Origin: Bettongia penicillata ogilbyi
Taxonomy: Eukaryota; Chordata; Mammalia; Diprotodontia; Potoroidae
DNA: 64,000 bases
Assembly: GCA_023548195.1 (NCBI GenBank)
Contig: JAJHZJ010000808.1
Location: forward strand, 434,001 to 498,000
Direction: 5' to 3'
Below are positions 1 through 11,209 of this stretch, piece by piece. Made by a program: the position numbers and the translations under genes. Under the pieces are notes generated by a model. That model saw only the letters and a program-made list of their open reading frames with translations. It searched no databases and was not told the DNA's origin. The number at the start of each line of letters is the position of its first letter. Position 1 is the stretch's first letter.

Positions 1-89
1 GTCCTTTGCCTTCAACAGGAGTCTTCACTTTCTGAAAGTTTTCTTTCAAAACATTACAAAACAAAATATTCTAATTCAGTAATTCGAAA

Positions 90-807
90 AGTATAAATTA
101 AAACAATTCTGAGGTACTATCTCATACCTACTAGACTGACCAATACAACAGAAAAAGTAAATGACAAATGTTGGAGGAGATGTGGAAAAAAACGAGACAT
201 TAATATACTCTTGGCAGAGTTGTGAACTGATTAAACTATTCTATAATTTGGAACTATGTCCAAAGAGCTATAAAACCACATGTACCCTTTGACCTAGCAA
301 TACCACTACTAGGTCTGTATTCCAAAAGAGATTAAAACAAGAAGGAAAAGCACTTACATGTACAAAAATATTTATAGCAGCTCTTTTCAGAGGGTAAAGA
401 ATTAGAAATTGAGAAGATGTCCATCAACTGGAAAAAGCCTGAACAAGTTGTGGTATGTTATTATGATGGAATATTATTGTACTATAGGATGTGATGAGCG
501 AGATCCTCTCAGAAAAACCTGGAAAGGCCTGCATGTGTTGATACAAAGTGAAAAGTACTGGGTACAAAATAACATCAGTGTTGTAATATGATCAACTATG
601 AATGACTTAGCTCGTCTCAGCAATACAATAATCCATGACAACTCCAAAGGATTTAGGATGAAAAAATGCTACCTATCCCCAGAGAATGAACTGATGGTGT
701 CTTAATAAAGATTAAAGCATACTTTTTTAAACTTAATTTATTTTTCTTGAGTATTTTTTGTCCATGTTTTCTTTCAGAACACAACTATTATGGATATGTT
801 TTGCATG

Positions 808-857
<50 letters not shown>

Positions 858-1007
858 ACCTACATGGAATTGCTTGCCTTCTCAATGAGGGTGGGAGATG
901 GGGAGGGGGGGGAAGGAAGAGAATTTGGAACTCAAACTTTTAAAATGTTAAAAACTGTTTTTACATGTAACTGGGAAAAAATTAAATATTAAATACAAAA
1001 AAATCAT
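90..1007 (+). mobile_element. L1 3' end (ORF2 C-terminus plus 3' UTR)
   Basis: The sequence reads as the last part of an L1 ORF2 followed by its 3' UTR. A decayed frame around 405-590 carries the region with N-K-L-W-Y-V-I-M-M-E-Y-Y, the same motif seen in four other L1 tails here. The 3' UTR contains the TGCATGACTACAT stretch, a (TA)n tract, a G-rich stretch near 890-925 and ends in an A-rich tail near 1000. Stops and frame breaks show that it is dead. The 5' boundary is approximate and the copy is 5'-truncated. Confidence 0.8.
812..857. repeat. (TA)n microsatellite inside the L1 3' UTR
   Basis: Alternating TA of about 45 bp lies at the position where related L1 tails have a short TACATGTATA stretch, so it probably grew in place after insertion. 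Confidence 0.9.
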
Positions 1008-1047
1008 GAAATATTTACTAATTGTTTTTTAAGAAAAACAAAATAAA

Positions 1048-1240
1048 AAATCATACTATATTTGGAGTTAGAGGACCTGAGTGTGAATCTTGCCTCTGTT
1101 AATTATTACCTGTGTGACTTCAGGCAACTTAACTTCTCAGGCCCTCAATTTCCTTCTCTGTAACATATCCAGCTTGATATTTTCTTACTGTGTTCTTTTG
1201 AAGAGCCATTCCAACTCCAAATCTATGATCCCATGATTTC
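1048..1240 (+). mobile_element. CORE-SINE (MIR/THER-type)
   Basis: A degenerate tRNA-like B-box region (GAATCTTGCCTCT), a CTGTGTGACTTCAGGCAACTTAACTT-like core split by substitutions, and an end reading CCAAATCTATGATCCCATGA match the usual layout of mammalian CORE-SINEs. The copy is diverged; the exact subfamily cannot be called by eye. Confidence 0.65.
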
Positions 1241-2610
1241 ATCACCTGCTTATAGAACACTAGAAAGTTGAGTCAGGAGTGATTTGAAGACTAAACACAG
1301 TGCTTAGTACTTGAGAGACTCATCTCCTCTCATATTCTGTGACTTGATCAAGATATTCAGGACCATGGTCAAGGGAGAACAATAAGACATAAAGATTGAA
1401 GAATAGTATGCCACAGTGAATAATAGGGTTGCAAAAATTTTACATGTATATTCCCTGAAGCGATCTCTTATAAAAAACATCCACATATAGTCCAGGTGTC
1501 CTAATATAGTAATGTCCCTCAGAATGCTTTTAGTGTCACAATAACACTACCCAGAGCAAGATGCACTGGCAGCTATGGGTATGGCACCAGATTGCAGTGG
1601 CAGCAGGCTGACTGGGAATGACAGTAGAGGGATTTCCTGTTCTTTCAACCCTCCAGGTTCTAGCAGCTGCCAAGGGCTGCCTCTCTACAGATGCCCTTTA
1701 GTTCCCTGCTGCAGATCCATTCCAAATTTGTCCATCATTAAGGACAAGTTCACTGAGGGTGACAGCGTAGGGGAAATCATGCCATCCATGGTATGTTATC
1801 CTGGATTTCCATAAATAGATCAGGTCAGCTTTATTTCCTTTGCCAGCAGCAATCTTTGAGTACAGCACTTTTTTCATCAAACATAAGTGGTGTCCTTGAA
1901 TACCAAGGGAGAAAACAAAATGCCCATCTGCTATGTGTGACATTAGCCTTTTCCTGAGATGTTCATATTAGATGGTCCCTAGGCCCACAAACTGGCTTAA
2001 GGTTGGCAGGACAAGGAGCAGAATGGTTGACCATGGAGGAAAATAAAAGGCAAAAGGTATCTGTCAGGACTTTAACCTGCTATCATTTATACATCCTCTA
2101 CTTTATAAGAGGTTTGATGCCTTTTTCATATTCCATACTGCTTTTCCTTCATTACAGAAAATATGATTCATTTACTTACACTTTTCATTTTTATTCAATT
2201 TGTATAAAAATAATACAGATATGTTTATAACCAAGTTTAACCATGGTTTTATGATTATATTTTAAAATTGTATTGATTTTTAAAACAATTCCTCTTTCTA
2301 AACAGGACTCTATCTTGAAACAAAAAGAACAGTTAAGCAAAACAGATGGCTATATTGCACATGAGTAATGATATATGCCACATTTTATACTTAAAGTCTA
2401 CCTCATCTCTAATGCAAAATGGAGGCATGCGTTGTCGTCAATTGTTAGATTCAGGCAAGGAGGCACATTGATGATCGGCATTTTAGTGTTGGGTTCTCTT
2501 ATTGGTAATGGTGTATTATTGTTCCCATGGCTTTGGTTACTTCATTCCAAAATAGCTCAAATATGCTTTCCCAAATTTCTCTTAATTCCTTACATTCAAT
2601 ATTTCTTACA
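1241..2610. other. No gene or clear repeat recognised
   Basis: Mostly AT-rich single-copy-looking DNA. Short open frames overlap on both strands at 1575-1943, but neither shows a recognisable domain, codon signature or splice context. I see nothing to annotate. Confidence 0.5.
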
Positions 2611-2614
2611 ATAC

Positions 2615-2770
2615 ACTTTATAGTTGCTACTGTTGTGGTTTCCAGTCCTGTCTGACTCTTTGTGACCTCATTCAGGATTTTCTTGGCAAAGATACTGGAA
2701 TAGTTTGCCATTTCCTTCTCCAGCTCCTTTTGCAGATGAAGACCTGAGGGAAACAGGGTTCAGCTGTATA
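2615..2770 (-). mobile_element. Marsupial tRNA-derived SINE, 3' part, antisense
   Basis: The plus strand reads CTGTCTGACTCTTTGTGACC then TTCTTGGCAAAGATACTGGA and TTTGCCATTTCCTTCTCCAG. This is the reverse complement of the 3' half of the SINEs at 14243 and 43415. The tRNA-like head is missing or too diverged to see. Confidence 0.7.
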
Positions 2771-3287
2771 AAGGTGACAACTATACCAAAAATAAGGGGA
2801 CAGACAATCCTGCCTACCATGTCATAAGTAAGGGTGCAGATCTGTCCAGTCATAATTATACCAACTGTAGGATGTCATACCCTCCAAGAGAATGCTGAGA
2901 TACCAAAGAAAGAATAACCAGTTTGGCTATTGCTCAATGATTTAATTTATTAATTAAATTAAACTGCTTATTAATAGTCTTGGTTATTAATAGTTTTTAC
3001 TATGATTAAATGGAGGCACATACTCACAAGAGGTAGTCATCCTAGATGGCAGCAGATCAAAATAATATTTTATTATTTATTATTATTATTTATTAATACC
3101 TGACCAAGCCCAGGCCAGGTCAAGTATTATATACAAAGAGAACAAAGAAGCTGTAGTGCCTGATGACCCAGGGTCATGTGCAAATGTGCCTATGGGATAG
3201 CTGGAGCTTCTTTTGCTTCTTACATTTGTGTAAGGCAGTTTACGTTCTCTATGAGAGACATAACTCATGTTCCCATTCTAATCTTCT
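2771..3287. other. No feature recognised
   Basis: AT-rich DNA including a TTATTATTTATTATT-rich stretch near 3065-3095. No repeat family or coding signal is evident. Confidence 0.45.
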
Positions 3288-3413
3288 CCTATAAAAAGTA
3301 CCTTGCCCAGAGTCACATAGTCTTGAAGTGTCTGAGGCGAGATTTGAGCTCACAAAGATGAGTCTTCTTGACTTTAGGAGTAGCACTCTATCCACTGAGC
3401 CACCTAGATGCCC
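3288..3413 (-). mobile_element. Marsupial tRNA-headed SINE, antisense
   Basis: The plus strand reads CTTGCCCAGAGTCACATAGT, then GATTTGAGCTCA, and closes with ACTCTATCCACTGAGCCACC TAGATGCCC. This is the reverse complement of the standard SINE head (GGGCATCTAGGTGGCTCAGTGGATAGAGT, in two parts). The copy covers the tRNA-related half only. Confidence 0.75.
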
Positions 3414-3424
3414 AATCATGCTAT

Positions 3425-3780
3425 TATCTTCATATAATATGAGTCTATCTTTGTTTCTATGGCTTGGGTACACCAAAAATGCTGCTATGAATATCTTGGT
3501 ACATGGAGGAATCTGTCTTCACTTTTTCATCTTCCTGTGGTACATTCGCAATCATAGTAGGACTGGTTCAAAGGAAATAAATAATTTATTAATTTGGAAC
3601 ATACTTCTAAACTACTCTCTGACACTGTTGGACTAAATACAGAGCCACTTTCTACTAGGATCCACTCCTCACAGGCCCCTCTAACACTGATTGTTTCTGT
3701 ATTTTGTTACTTTGCCACTGTGAGGTGAAAGGTATTTTAATAGGTTTTTATGTCATTGGCTTCCCATTTTAGAATTGAGT
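3425..3780 (-). mobile_element. Probable L1 ORF2/3'-end fragment, antisense
   Basis: Phrases such as AATGCTGCTATGAATATCTTGGTACATG and later CACTGTGAGGTGAAAGGTATTTTAAT match, in the same order, the antisense L1 tail at 13040-13320. It is highly decayed and the boundaries are approximate. Confidence 0.45.
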
Positions 3781-4546
3781 TAGTCTTTATCTTCATAATT
3801 CCACAGTTAAACATGGTACTTGGACATTCATTGTTTATTCTAGGTGTTTTCCTAAAAATTTCTCATTATAGATGTGTTTTCACTTTGTGAAGCTTTCTGT
3901 TGAATAATACCATTACCAAAGACACTTGAACTTCCCATTTCCATCCTGGGAAGTTAAGGTTAGTTAATTATATTCAGAATATAAATGGAAATAAAAACTC
4001 CATGCATGTGAATCTTACTTTAAACAAAGGAAATGTATGAAGTTGTATTATGTACGTAATATGCATGCATATGCCATGGGCATATTTATCTGTCTACCAT
4101 CAGCAATGGACAGGTATTTAGGGATTATCTACTTTAACCCCTCAATCTACAAGGGAAACTTGGAGAAGAAATACAGGGCATTCTTTCCCTTACAAAGAGA
4201 TTCATAACAAAAGCTCTTTAAAAAGCATACTCCCCTGGTACATTTTTAAATTATTCAATTTTCAAAAAATTGCTTGACAAAGAACCTTCTAGAAAAACAT
4301 ACATCTCTTGCTAAGTCAAAGCAAAATTGTGTAGATTCCTTGTGTACCCAGTGAAAGATATCCCACTGAGAAACAACATTTCATTTACAGGGATGATCTT
4401 TTAGGAGTATTAGCAAGTTAAGACAAGAAGTGCAGTGTACACAGCAACATAGATAATTAACGCCTACACATAAATCTGAGATCTCATTGTAAGAATTTTT
4501 TCTAAGATAGTATTGTGTGAAGTGGCATAAGAATTTCAAAATGATG
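3781..4546. other. No feature recognised
   Basis: AT-rich sequence without a recognisable repeat core or coding frame. Confidence 0.45.
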
Positions 4547-4547
4547 C

Positions 4548-4700
4548 CTGTTCACTTTTACTGAGAAAATTAGATGTTAGAGAATTGTAAATTGTTCTTT
4601 GCTCCTCTTGTAGAAGTTCTTCAAAGGCTGTAGGAAGTAGAAGAGCCAGAACTTAAACCCAGGTCTGCTGAATCAACCCAACGTCTTTCGACACTGATCC
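4548..4700 (+). mobile_element. MIR-like SINE 3' part
   Basis: AGAGCCAGAACTTAAACCCAGGTCT followed by a CTGATCC-like end corresponds to the distal part of MIR. It is diverged, and the 5' boundary is a guess. Confidence 0.45.
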
Positions 4701-4714
4701 TTATATGTTAGCCC

Positions 4715-4880
4715 ACCTTTTCCTCTCTCCTTCCCTCCCTCTCTCCCTCTCTCTTTCTTTGTCAGTCTCTTTAACTCTTTGTCTGCCTCTCTGTCTTTCT
4801 CTGTATCTCTATCTCTCTCTGTCTCTCTCTGTCTCTCTGTCTGTCTCTCTCTCTCTCTGTCTCTCTTTCTCCCTCCATCC
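4715..4880. repeat. CT/CTGT-rich simple repeat
   Basis: Long polypyrimidine run of CTCTCC, CTCTGT and CTGTCT units. It produces serine/leucine-only open frames on the plus strand that have no coding meaning. Confidence 0.9.
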
Positions 4881-5099
4881 CACCCCCAAAATCCTGGTCT
4901 ACTTACTGGTTTCCATGAAATCCATATCCTATTTCAATGCCTTCACACAAGCTCTTCTCCAAGCCTAGCATGTAATCCCTGTTCCCCCCACCACCACCCC
5001 ACCCCACCCCCGCTTTTTAGAACCCCTAGCTTCCTTGGCTAGAGATTAAAAGGGCTATTTGAGAGCTTTCCTGATCCCCCCAAATTTCCTTTACTTAAG

Positions 5100-5335
5100 C
5101 TTTATACTTTAAGAGGCAACTGCAGGGCACAACAGATTTAACATTGGACCAGAAGTCAGGAAGATTTGAGGTAAATTTGACCTCAGACACTTACTAACTA
5201 TGTGATCCTGGACAAGTAACTTCACCTCATTAGAAAAATGTGAATAATAACGTATCCACATCTAAGGTGTTTTGAGCATAAAATTATAATATTTGTAAAA
5301 AATAATTTACAAACATTGAAGTGCTAAAGGAAAAA
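5100..5335 (+). mobile_element. CORE-SINE
   Basis: GAAGTCAGGAAGATTTGAGG, ACCTCAGACACTTACTAACT and a GTGATCCTGGACAAGTAACTTCACCTC-like core are in SINE order, ending in a GAAGTGCTAAAGG-like tail. The A-box half is diverged. Confidence 0.65.
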
Positions 5336-5359
5336 GTTTTTTTGCTATGACTGCTATTC

Positions 5360-5500
5360 ACTATCATCAACTGTGTACCTTTTGTTTACCACAAAAATTT
5401 TAAGCTGCTTGTGGGTGGAGGCTGCTTAGGTTTTGTTCGTATCCTTAATGGCTTGCACATAGTAAACACATAACGATTATTGAATAATTGAATGTTTGAA
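5360..5500 (+). mobile_element. L2 LINE 3' tail
   Basis: GCTGCTTGTGGGTGGAGGCTG, ATGGCTTGCACATAGTAAAC and an ATTGAATAATTGAATG ending follow the pattern of L2 tails (a 'cacatagtaggcac' motif then a 'gttgaatgaatg' tail). Confidence 0.5.
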
Positions 5501-6254
5501 TGATTATTCAAAATCACAGTAATTCTAGAACTCATTCGAATGATAGGTGTAATTCCCATTAGGTAAAGACTGATGCCAAAAGAGAAAACAATTAATGCCG
5601 CTGTCACTGACCATGACTCTTTAAAATATTCCACTTGAAAAATGTCTCTTTGATTCTTATTAGAATTGATTCTTTACAAAGTGGTCCTGTACAAACAGCT
5701 TTGGGAAGACAGGCAATAAATCAACGTAGAACAATCAGGGCTGAAAGTGCCCAACCTTCAAGTTTCCAAGAAAACAACTGGGGGTTTAAGGAAATTTTAT
5801 ATGTGTATGTATGCGTATATGTATATTTTATGTATATATGTAATATAGATGTATGCATGCATACATACATATAAATGTGTGTATATCCTTTTCCTTGTAA
5901 GATTAGTAAAAATAAATCCTGTATTATGCTAAAGATTTTTTTTCTTTTCTTTCATTTCATTTTTAGCCTATGATAAGAAGACAAAACAATTTTGTTTGAT
6001 GTTCTTTATGTTTTTATGACTTTGAATTCATTTAATCCTGAATTTCAATTTTTGTTTATGGTAATTGAATATCACGTCAATGCTTTTGCATGCTGGTCTC
6101 CATGTTTCTTCCCATCTTTCTCTATTATTTACTCCCTCCAGCTCACCACCTTATTTCCCTCTTCTCTGCCAAGGCTCTGTCTAATTTCTTTCATTTTTGT
6201 TCTTTAGGCTGTATCTAGTTATAAATAAGATTTTGACTCAATGCTATTCAAGAA
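5501..6254. other. No gene recognised; contains a short microsatellite
   Basis: A TATG/TGTA-rich tract lies at about 5798-5882 (TATGTGTATGTATG, GCATGCATACATAC). The remainder, including a T/C-rich stretch near 5938-5965, shows no repeat or coding signature that I can name. Confidence 0.5.
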
Positions 6255-6765
6255 ACCATTGTGCGGGGGGAGGGAATATGAAAATGTATGATATGATACT
6301 TGTCCTTAAGGGAATTATTGGAAAGACAATTCAGTCACACTGATCTTTGAGTGTCTCCTCTGAGATGTTCTACATATTATGGGGGATTTAAAACTATAGG
6401 AAATCTAGTTTCTGACCTTAAGGATTCTATATAGGAGTCAGTTTAGCAGGAAAAATTAAAAACAATTAATTATGATGAAAATGTGATAAAACAATGGAAA
6501 AGATCACCTTTTGGGGTCATTGAGGGAAGGCTTCACAGGACAAATGGCATTAGTTGGACCTTGAAGGAAAGCTGAATTTGAAGAGATGGCAATTTTGGAA
6601 AAGAAATAGAATTCCATTTTGTGGGATTGACATAGGCCTAGGCAGAGAGAACAAAAGTGTGCTATGTGCAGAAAAAAGTGCACCATGCCATCCAACCATG
6701 GAGGGGATGGGGATAAGAGAAAACAGAAGAGGTAACTCCATTATCCATCAGCAGTTCTGAGTAAT
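6255..6765 (+). mobile_element. Unnamed ancient mammalian repeat, fragment
   Basis: The order CTTAAGGGAATTATTGGAAAG, GAGGGAAGGCTTCACAGGAC, TTGGACCTTGAAGGAAAGCTG and GCAGAGAGAACAAAAGTGTG recurs, with divergence, at 26300-26725 and 50290-50725. I recognise the phrase order from mammalian interspersed repeats but cannot name the family with confidence. Confidence 0.45.
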
Positions 6766-7824
6766 TTACGCTCAACAGAATATCATACTTCACCAAGGAT
6801 AAGGTGAAATCTCATTATGCTGATTGACTCAGTTTTTGATGCTTAACAGTTTCACAGCTCCTTCAAGTATCTCCCTCCTCTGATTGGAAGACTGGAGTGT
6901 GAAGCAATAAACTCTTCCTGAGGCCTTCCTTTATAGAGGGCTCAGATCAGAACTTGCCAGGCAACTCTCTGTCTTCTATCGGCAGCAATGCTTGGTTTCA
7001 ACTCTTCAGAATATCATACCTTCTGGTTTCCCCTCCATCCCTTCCTCTATCCACCTTCTCCCCCACAAAAAAACAAAACACTCTCTGCTTTTCAGCTTCC
7101 TATACAAGATTGCAAATTTCTTAAAGACATGAACTGTCTTTCTTTTTGAGCTTGTGGTCTCATCAGTTTTGGAGTTCCCTCCCAGAATGCAGATGATAAT
7201 CTCGTTCATGCCTGCCTATTCTGTTCAACTTTTGACCATAAAGTGTGTGAGTGTATGTATGTATGTATGTATACATATATATGTATGTATACACACATTA
7301 TATGTACCCACACACACATATATGTATAGTAACAGCTCACAGTTACATATAATCTTTCCTGTTAGCTGTTCATTAAAATGTTAATGTTGGTTAAGTTTGT
7401 ATTAACAAAAAATGTTTTATTTAAAAGAGGTATAGAAACACCCATGGAAAGTATTTTAGATAAATAGAAGGGCATAAGCCCAGTCATGAAGGAAGCATTA
7501 CTTAATTAGAAGACATAATGTCTAGGGCTGGAATGAGGCAGATTTTTAAGGATGACAAAGTGGTAACATTTCACCTCTCTGTTTGGATCCTGAATCTTTA
7601 TCCTCCACTTCAGGCATCTGGTTACTTCAAGCTGTCTTATAGTCACCCAGATCTCCTCATTAGGGTACCAGAGCATAGCACCTTAAATTAAGTTTTTTCT
7701 CTACAAACCTCTTACTTTACCTCGCAGGTGAACCTACTTTCTCAAGACTCTGATCTCTGCTTGGTCAGAGTGGGTAGGGATCAGACTGATTTAGTCACAT
7801 GCCATTGGTCTCACTTATGTATTA
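6766..7824. other. No gene recognised; microsatellite at 7245-7327
   Basis: A compound TGTA/TATA/CACA tract occupies 7245-7327. A possible L2 scrap (GATTGCAAATTTCTTAAAGACATG) lies near 7110-7140. Nothing else is evident. Confidence 0.45.
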
Positions 7825-8010
7825 AGCATAATGGTAGCAAGAGCTTATGTTAACATAGCTCTCTAAGTGGTTCTCATGTGTTCCCTCATTTCATCTTCAC
7901 AACAGTAGTTCTGCTTCCCAGATGAGAAAACAAGATCAGAAAGATTAAATTACTTCTTAAGGCCCAGAAGACTTCCATTACAAGGCTCTTTCCACTAGAC
8001 AACGCTGAGA
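7825..8010 (+). mobile_element. MIR SINE
   Basis: In order: TCATTTCATCTTCACAACAG, CCCAGATGAGAAAACAAGATCAGAAAG and ATTAAATTACTTCTTAAGGC, then a CACTAGACAACGCTGAG end. This is the canonical MIR core order on the plus strand with roughly 25-30% visible divergence. Confidence 0.65.
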
Positions 8011-9608
8011 ATTTCTAGATTGGTTTGATGTGTTTTTCCTTAAAGGCAGGGGGATATGAACGAATGTTCAGCACTGCTTTGGACCCTGTGATGTTTCTAT
8101 GAAGTGTCATTTGGCACCTTCTTCCTAGACAACAAATGAAATATTTATAAGGAAGTGTCTCATCTAATGATCTTGCTTCCTTCTATATTTAACTCACGCA
8201 GTTGGTTTGAAAAGGCCCAAAGGTTCTATTCAAAATTTTATGAAATCTTGAAACCTACACATTTATTAACTGGTTAGTGTTTTACTATCAAGAAAGCAAG
8301 AAATGCTTGAAATAATGTGTAACGTTTTGTTTCTGTGCTCTCTGGGGATTCTCAAGGGCTTCAGTAGCAGATGGTTACTGAAAGGAAGCATCTCAGATTC
8401 TGGTCTGGTGAATATCATTGTCTTTAATTATTCAGTAACTAGTTTGTACAGGTCAGTCTTAAGGCTTGAATATTACACTCAAAGAGGAATGGAAAATAAA
8501 TTGCTATATTTCAAATTATGCTTGTTTCCTCTTCAATTAAAAACTAAGGCTTTATAATATAAAACCACTAAAATCATTGAGTAGTATTTACCTAAGGCCA
8601 ATGATCTAGCTTTGTTCAACACTGTTAGTTTTGTAAACTAGATGATTTTGCATGTACCTTGAGGACATAATTTACATTTTTATCATTATAACTGAAAATA
8701 CTTAACTCAATTACACATGAAAGAATCACATCAGAAAATGACTTCGGCTATCACTTTTGGTCAGGTCGAGACCATATAGAATAACCTACTTGATCATCTC
8801 CAAAATTTAATACTAGTCCTACATAAACTCTGTCTGAAGGTTCAGCACTGCCTCAGAAAGCTGGGCCAGTTCTAATGCTAGGGAAGGTTAAGTTTCATAT
8901 TAGTAAGGTAGTAGCTTACCAGAAAGTTAATCCTACAGTGACATTAATGGTCAAACTCCCTAAGGATTAGTCTCCCTCCACAGCCATCATTTCCTGTGCC
9001 CAAGCCTTGTATTTAGTTTCCTAGTAACTGATTTCGATTCTGCAGAAGCAACATTAGCAATTTTGGTGCTTTATGTAAGCAATCTTCAATCACTTTTTAT
9101 CACCCTGTGACCAACCTGGTCATGAAACTCTCTGAGCATGGGTACCCTGGGCACTGGAAAACAGATATATTGCTTGGTACTGAACCTTAACTAAATGTTT
9201 TTCTCACTTGGTAGAAACTACCTACCATAAATTGCTCTCTACTGATACAGTTTCAGTGATCAGAACCTGGGTTCACCTCCAATACCAACATGATGCTATA
9301 CACAATATTTAGCCATGAACTATAGCTAAATTTTACTTCATTAATAAATGACAGAACCTGGAATCAAATTCAGCCCTCATTAGCTCCTTCTGCTACATCA
9401 CAAAGTCTTCTAAAGACTAAGAAATAAAGTTTCACCGAGAAAACAGAATTTTATATACTTAAATATGAAACAAAACTTGGATATAATCTGAGACTGCAAA
9501 TCTTCTTCTATTTCACTTATTCTTTCCATCTCCATTGAACCAAGTCAGACCCCCATTCTGTATAAGACTGTGTCCTAGAAATGAGCTCTAAGGTTATTAT
9601 CTACAAAC
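8011..9608. other. No feature recognised
   Basis: About 1.6 kb of AT-rich DNA without a repeat signature I can name or a frame with domain content. It directly precedes the LTR at 9609. Confidence 0.45.
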
Positions 9609-10343
9609 TGTGATGCCCATCAAAATAGGATTTTTTGCTGGTTTTGTTTTAGCATAATCAAGTGCCTCTGATTGAATCTCACCTTTATCAATCAAGATTC
9701 TTTAGTAGGAGTAAAGTATAGAAACAAGAGTTTCTTTAACTAGACACATTACGTGTATTTGTATTATTAATGTGATTAAAGATCTTCCCCACTCATTAAT
9801 GGGCCTGCCCATCAAGGGGAGTTTGATAAGGGAAGATTTGTAGGAACATCCAGAGTTTTTGTTAATGATTCACTGGCCCTCAAGGGTTGGGATGCCCTCT
9901 GGCTCTAAAAATAAGGGTGAGATTTTACTTTGGGGCTTAGTTTTTAATGATAAGGTTAGAGTGCCAGACAAGGAGTCTGGGAAGCCTCTAAAGCGCGCCC
10001 CAGCTTTGAGAACCCAGATATTCTGCTTCCCTCTCTGGTAACAATGGTCAGACAGTTGGAGTCCAATTGTCTGTTGAATTCAGGCAGAGGAAGCCAAGTC
10101 TGTTGATTTTTTGATTTCTCTGTTGAGAAATTTTTTGATTTCTCTTTCGATTTTCTTTGAAATTCAAGGTGCTGACTCTCAGAACTAACTGAATGATACA
10201 TGTACTTGGTTAAAGGAATGATACATGTGCTTGATTAAAGTGATTGTTAACCCCTTGAAAACTGTTTTCCTTTTATGAATACAGATCTAAGAACCTGTTG
10301 TACTAGGTCCCCTTGTGTATGTTGGGGTGCTTACTAAAATACT
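9609..10343 (+). mobile_element. Solo LTR of an endogenous retrovirus-like element
   Basis: It starts TGTGATGCCC and aligns along its whole length with the reverse complement of 56986-57573. Shared blocks are GCTGGTTTTGTTTTAG/CTGTTTTTGTTTTAG, a GGGGAGTTTGAT block followed by GAAGATTTGTAGGAA, GATGCCCTCTGGCTCTAAAAA, AACCCAGATAT/G and GGTGCTGACT, then a tandemly repeated GATACATGT...TTAAAG segment with an ATTAAA polyadenylation-type signal. No matching target-site duplication is visible and no internal retroviral sequence lies next to it. The 3' end (about 10343) is set by the partner copy. The ERV class is undetermined. Confidence 0.7.
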
Positions 10344-10599
10344 TATATAAATCTTCTTTCCTTGACTTTGGAAAGTATCTCTTAAGTAACATAACAGTTT
10401 TTATTTTGTTTTTCAAAAATGATAAAACAAACTTTCAAAATTTAATTGAAAAAATTGTCAACACTTAGAGCTTTGATGTGTATGGAGGAACTATGCCTAA
10501 TAATCTATTCTAGTATCCTAGTAGGGTTTAAAAGCTGAAAGGAGAAAAATATTGTTATTTTGAAGAAGTAAGCTTATAGTCCATTCATTGCCTAAAGTA

Positions 10600-10860
10600 G
10601 TACAAAGAGAATCTTGTAAAATAAGAGACAACTTGGTATCCAGGGTAGTTTTTTAGACTTGAAATCAGGAAGACTGATCTTCACCTCTTGTCTCTGATAA
10701 TAGTATGAGGTTAGGTGAATTATAACTTCTTTTACTCTTAGTTTTCTCACCTGAAAAATGGGAATTATAATGTCTATAGTGTCTGCTTCACAGGCTGACT
10801 GTGACATTCAGATAAGACAGTGCATATTAAGTGCTTTGAAAGTTTGAAGAGACATTAACT
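10600..10860 (+). mobile_element. CORE-SINE
   Basis: AGACTTGAAATCAGGAAGAC, ATGAGGTTAGGTGAATTATAAC, TTTCTCACCTGAAAAATGGG and a TTAAGTGCTTTGAAA end follow the SINE order seen at 26885 and 47298. It is strongly diverged in the tRNA-like half. Confidence 0.55.
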
Positions 10861-11209
10861 ATTCTTATGCTGTTATACTATATGAAAAGTATTGTGTACT
10901 AAGCATTATGGTATTATTACTTTGTGTAGTTGGTTTCTTTTTAGCATATTGAGGATCAGAAGAAAATCTACTTAATATGCCATCTTATGAAAGGATCATG
11001 GAAAATTCAACGCAATACGCTAATGGTATTTAGTAATACAAGAAACTGTGTGATTTATTATTTGAAAAGAAGCTTGTCTTTCCTAGCTATTATATTCTAA
11101 ACTTTCATTAGAAACTAAAAGTTTCTCTTTTCAACTCAGCAGTGATCTGTCTTCTCTTAGATTGTGAGTAGGCAATTTTCAATAACCAATAGATGATCTC
11201 TTTTCTTCC
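10861..11209. other. No feature recognised
   Basis: AT-rich sequence with no recognisable repeat or coding signal. Confidence 0.45.

Noticed and set aside
1575..1943. Overlapping sense and antisense frames that might be a processed pseudogene
   Set aside because: I could not match either product to a protein family, and no poly(A) tail or target duplication flanks the segment.
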